Shown in pieces: positions 61,101 through 64,000 of a stretch of 64,000 nucleotides of DNA. The DNA comes from Oasisia sp. SBJ-2009. Its lineage: Eukaryota; Annelida; Polychaeta; Sabellida; Siboglinidae. The position numbers and the translations under genes were made by a program. Positions within the stretch are counted from its first letter, which is position 1, and each line of letters starts with the position of its first letter. The stretch covers positions 20,017,601 through 20,081,600 of the forward strand of contig OZ024854.1 in assembly GCA_964017155.1 (NCBI GenBank). The letters run 5' to 3'. The notes under the pieces are model-generated. The model saw only the letters and a program-made list of their open reading frames with translations, did no database searches and was not told the origin of the DNA.

Positions 61101-61802
61101 AAATACAATTTTTTTTCACAACTTAAGGCAAAACATTCTTAAATCGGTAAGTAAATTTAAATATTGAAACTGTTTGCAAATTTGAGAAAGAAAATTGTCA
61201 TGGCGAAAGACAGTAATGGCTGAGCGACAACATATGGGGTTCTCGTGGGCGAGGCTCAGGCCGCAGCTAAAGACAGGACCCTGTTGAGGAACGTTGTTGT
61301 AGCCTTATGTCTCGCTGGGGACGAAGAGGATACATAAGTCTTGCACATTTGAGGCTGTGTATACGTGCCGGGTGCAGTCATGTGACGTTTACGTCATCAG
61401 AAACTACAAATATTGTATTGTTACGTCATTGTTAAGTCAACATCACGTCGCCAAAACGACGTTTCGTGATTATGAATGAAACGTTTATGGTGTCGTGTCT
61501 GTTTGCCCTATAAAACTACTTAATCGTGATCAAGCTGATGACTGTGACAAAGAGTAATGGACTACCGGTGCACGGCATGACAACAATGTACACAGCCGAC
61601 AGGTCGATTAGCCATGCATCGCGTTGTCAAAGTACAAAACCTACGATTCATTTACGCGGCTTTCTTTTCAGATATATTCCGCGGCTGTTATCACGGCGAA
61701 TACCACGTCGACCCGAACAAACTGGGCTGTTCGTACCAAGGCGGCTCGCTCTACTGCTTCTGCAAAGGAGACCTGTGCAACAACGGCCCGGCGGGACACT
61801 GA
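57929..61802 (+). CDS. Secreted Gly/Tyr-rich protein with a Ly6/uPAR-like domain, three exons
   Basis: Exons 57929-58142, 60157-60567 and 61672-61802 join in frame to 252 codons (251 aa). Residues 1-19 are a signal peptide (MRVILVIAVAVAVVVAASA). RKKR at 29-32 is a furin-type site. 33-71 is Gly/Tyr-rich with HHHEHHY. 72-251 holds ten cysteines (75, 78, 177, 196, 200, 214, 228, 237, 239, 244), opening KCYQC and closing CFCKGDLCNN, the Ly6/uPAR three-finger signature. Between Cys78 and Cys177, the first finger, lies a low-complexity stretch with NQAGYG/NQGGYG/NKGSYG hexapeptides (112-144). There is no hydrophobic C-terminus, so it is probably secreted rather than GPI-anchored. Function unknown; composition suggests an extracellular matrix or structural protein (inference). 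TATA box and AATAAA frame the gene. Confidence 0.88.
58143..60156 (+). other. Ly6-like gene intron 1
   Basis: AT-rich. The only pattern is a cluster of TAATTR homeodomain-type motifs at about 59575-59860. No gene or mobile element seen. Confidence 0.65.
59575..59860. promoter_or_regulatory. Cluster of TAATT/AATTA motifs, possible intronic enhancer
   Basis: At least eight homeodomain-core matches within about 290 bases (CATAATTG, CTAATTG, CAATTAAC, CAATTAATTACC, CAATTACG, GTAATTATG, GTAATTAGG, GTAATTAC). AT-rich background explains part of this. Confidence 0.3.
60157..60567 (+). CDS. Ly6-like gene exon 2
   Basis: Residues 72-208 plus one base: first two cysteines, the NQGGYG repeat loop, then cysteines 177, 196 and 200. 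Acceptor CTCTTCCAG, donor GGAA|GTGAGT. If intron 2 were retained, the frame would run 37 more codons and end in a proline run at 60680. Confidence 0.88.
60640..60955. repeat. (ACC)n trinucleotide array with GCCTTG interruptions
   Basis: About 315 bases of CCA/ACC repeat beginning some 70 bases after the exon 2 donor, with GCCTTGACC interruptions at five spots. The poly-Thr, poly-Val and poly-Trp frames are artefacts. The rest of intron 2 (60568-61671) shows nothing. Confidence 0.95.
61672..61802 (+). CDS. Ly6-like gene exon 3
   Basis: Residues 209-251, NIFRGCYHGEYHVDPNKLGC to CNNGPAGH, with the last five cysteines. Acceptor TTCTTTTCAG, stop TGA at 61800-61802. Confidence 0.9.
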
Positions 61803-61902
61803 AGACCACACCGATCGCTCACCAAGTGTAACTGACCGATCGTGTACGAACGCAAGAGTGATATCAATAGAAAGCTAATTACAATATGTCTCGCAAGTTT
61901 TG

Positions 61903-61908
61903 AATAAA
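61903..61908 (+). terminator. Poly(A) signal AATAAA of the Ly6-like gene
   Basis: Canonical AATAAA 101 bases after the stop, followed by T/GT-rich CCCTTCTGTCAGTGTGACG. Confidence 0.8.
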
Positions 61909-63769
61909 TGCCCTTCTGTCAGTGTGACGTACTCACTCACTAACTCGTCGACTCACTGACTCACTCAATACCTTCAACATTACAATCAGTACAAATGCAT
62001 CCCTCGATCTTTAGACGGACATACCTTCCTGCAGGGCTACGGTCACTAATGTCAACAGTCGTGACGTCAGATGAAAAAACCCGATTGTTCCTAACAAACT
62101 ATCAGTTTGTTCTTTGTATTGTTGGTTTCTGAACAGTAAATGGTTATGATTATCAGTTTTACAAGTTTGTACTGGCTTGAGTCTTATCTTCAGCACAATT
62201 GTGTTGTTTTACTAAGGCCGGGGTGGTTTAACTTTTAAATGTAAGATATTCGTTCGTATTAAAACAGTCGGTGGAAAATGCATTTACAACTAATGAATCC
62301 GCGATTTACGCATTTTAAAAAACGTTGTTGCCACCACGCTTTGCAAATATGATAATACCTTTTTAAATATAATTCAACAGTCTATATTGTGGACATGAAT
62401 TAGTAATATGTATAAGTACATGCAAATACTCGTCAACTAGGTAGTTGACTTATGTCACTACGTTTGGACGTTTTTTTGGTACCGCTCTAGCAAATATGTC
62501 ATTAGCATTTCAGCCTACACAGTTTGTTCACGCCCGAGGCTGTATTTCAGCAATTGTTTGAAAGTTATACCCAACGTTATGCATGTCGAGCACCTAGAAT
62601 TATTGAAGCCATTGTTTAACAATACTATGTCGCATCTTTACTAGACAAGTATTGTTTGATAATGATGGTCGTGATCAGTATGCATTAAAATATCCTATGC
62701 AAGCGCTTATAGATTATACTATATCTATGTTTTGTTTGTGCAGTGTAATCCAACTCCACGGAGTGCTACAGTACCAGACAAATTGAATTGTTACACGGAC
62801 ATTTTCCTATTACAATATCAACATATTTTAGTACGAAATAGTTCCTTTCCATTGCTGAATTAGCGCTACAATGGGCAATACTTTCTGAATTATAACGCCT
62901 TATTGGAAACACATCGAAAATTACGTGCTCATGGGAATGTATTTGTAACGAATAAAGTACTTTCCTTAAAATTGACTTCGCGTATTTTAGAGATAGTTTC
63001 TTTTTGTGACTAGAGCTATAGACACTGGACAATTAGATTTAGAGCGTAGACCGTGTATAGTATCACAATACGAGCTATGACGCTATGTGTATGGCTACTC
63101 TGCCTTGACATTACTTTCGCCGCCCTCGGCACTAGATCGTGTCCGTCACGACCCATTATTAACCGCATTGTCACATTCCCACTACGCATATACATATCAG
63201 GTTGAGTTTTCCACATGCGGATCTGATATAATATAATCACTCCATCTAGCGATCGAATCGTATCAAAGCAGGAATAGGATGAGGGAATCTCCAGGTGACG
63301 TCATTCCAGAGGTATTCCACGTCCTGTTTCCGTAGCGACCTACGTCTACACCCTAGCTATACAACTGCGCCATGCTGATCAATATCTTTAGTTCGCCACG
63401 GTTCGTTGTATAACCACAGTTACCCAGTGCACCGCCATTGGAATGCAGACGGTTTCGTGAAGGGTCTACAACCCTACTTATCGGTCGCTTGTTGATCGCC
63501 TCTTGGTCTCCGTGTACCCGCCGTTATTCGCCGACCATGTCAGATTATTGTGGATATTTGTCCTTCGTCTCAGAGCCAGAGGTAGGTATAGAGGCCGTAA
63601 GTTGTTCGACTCTCGACTCCGTTTAACAACTCTCGCCTGCGTGAAGCTTTTACTTCCGCTGAGGGCTTATTAGTGGTTGGCTGTGGCTGAGTGCAAACGA
63701 AACGAAACGAGACGACTTGAGATTAGTTTTAAACAACACGCACTGAAATCTGTCATCACATTGAATTAG
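61909..63769. other. Between the Ly6-like gene and its duplicated last exon
   Basis: Short GACTCACT repeats at about 61930-61970. I looked for copies of exons 1 and 2 (signal peptide, NQGGYG repeats) and found none. Otherwise unremarkable. Confidence 0.6.
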
Positions 63770-63900
63770 ATATATTCCGCGGCTGTTATCACGGCGAATA
63801 CCACGTCGACCCGAACAAACTGGGCTGTTCGTACCAAGGCGGCTCGCTCTACTGCTTCTGCAAAGGAGACCTGTGCAACAACGGCCCGGCGGGACACTGA
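63770..63900 (+). CDS. Exact duplicate of Ly6-like exon 3 (partial gene or alternative last exon)
   Basis: 131 bases identical to 61672-61802, through the stop codon. The following 3' UTR matches too, with only about four differences over roughly 95 bases up to the window end. Similarity starts at the exon boundary: the upstream sequence (CATTGAATTAG) is unrelated to intron 2 apart from AG. It could be an alternative terminal exon, the last exon of a paralogue with diverged introns, or a truncated copy. The acceptor has a poor pyrimidine tract. Confidence 0.75.
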
Positions 63901-64000
63901 AGACCACACTGATCGCTCACCAAGTGTAACTGACCGATCGTGTACACACACAAGAGTGATATCAATAGAAAGCTAATTACAATATGTCTCGCAAGTTTAG

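Noticed and set aside
63650..63951. Minus-strand frames over the duplicated exon
   Set aside because: Antisense of the exon copy; no independent support.

Overview
This is a eukaryotic window: long spliced genes with GT-AG introns, low-GC introns full of satellites and transposon debris, tRNA-derived SINEs, a LINE fragment, and no bacterial-style gene packing. The gene content (one class I myosin and one secreted Ly6/uPAR-like Gly/Tyr-rich protein) and the retroelement types fit an invertebrate animal. A marine lophotrochozoan such as a mollusc is my best guess, but that is inference; nothing in the window fixes the taxon.

Layout. 1-1119: upstream region with a (GA)n/(AT)n microsatellite. 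1120-49760, plus strand: a complete 23-exon unconventional myosin-Id (MYO1D) gene. The exons join in frame to exactly 1008 codons (1007 residues plus stop) and carry P-loop, switch I, switch II, two IQ motifs and a TH1 tail. 49761 to about 51930: 3' UTR. 52-57.6 kb: intergenic DNA with a SINE, an unexplained GC/CpG-richer block, tetranucleotide arrays and a broken non-LTR retrotransposon on the minus strand. 57929-61802, plus strand: a three-exon gene for a 251-residue secreted protein with signal peptide, RKKR furin-like site, Gly/Tyr/His-rich region and a ten-cysteine Ly6/uPAR-like domain whose first loop is swollen by NQGGYG repeats. 63770-63900: a nucleotide-identical copy of that gene's last coding exon, without exons 1-2 nearby.

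The most unusual structure is in the myosin introns. Three independent minisatellites butt exactly against splice sites: an array ending at the exon 5 acceptor (27-bp unit), an array starting at the exon 10 donor GT (about 24-bp unit, about 50 copies, most carrying GTAAGT), and an array starting at the exon 18 donor GT (30-bp unit). Each multiplies the splice-signal sequence itself. The introns also hold a 34-bp hairpin minisatellite with a three-unit higher-order repeat, a 1.5-kb homopyrimidine block, a 199-bp uninterrupted (GGAC)n tract, a TTAA-flanked element with 99-bp inverted termini and a dead THAP domain (Kolobok-like), a second TTAA-flanked MITE, and four copies of one SINE family counting the one downstream of the gene.

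The two genes have no evident functional link. Myosin-Id is an actin-based membrane motor known in other animals for setting left-right chirality. The second gene looks like a secreted structural or matrix protein.
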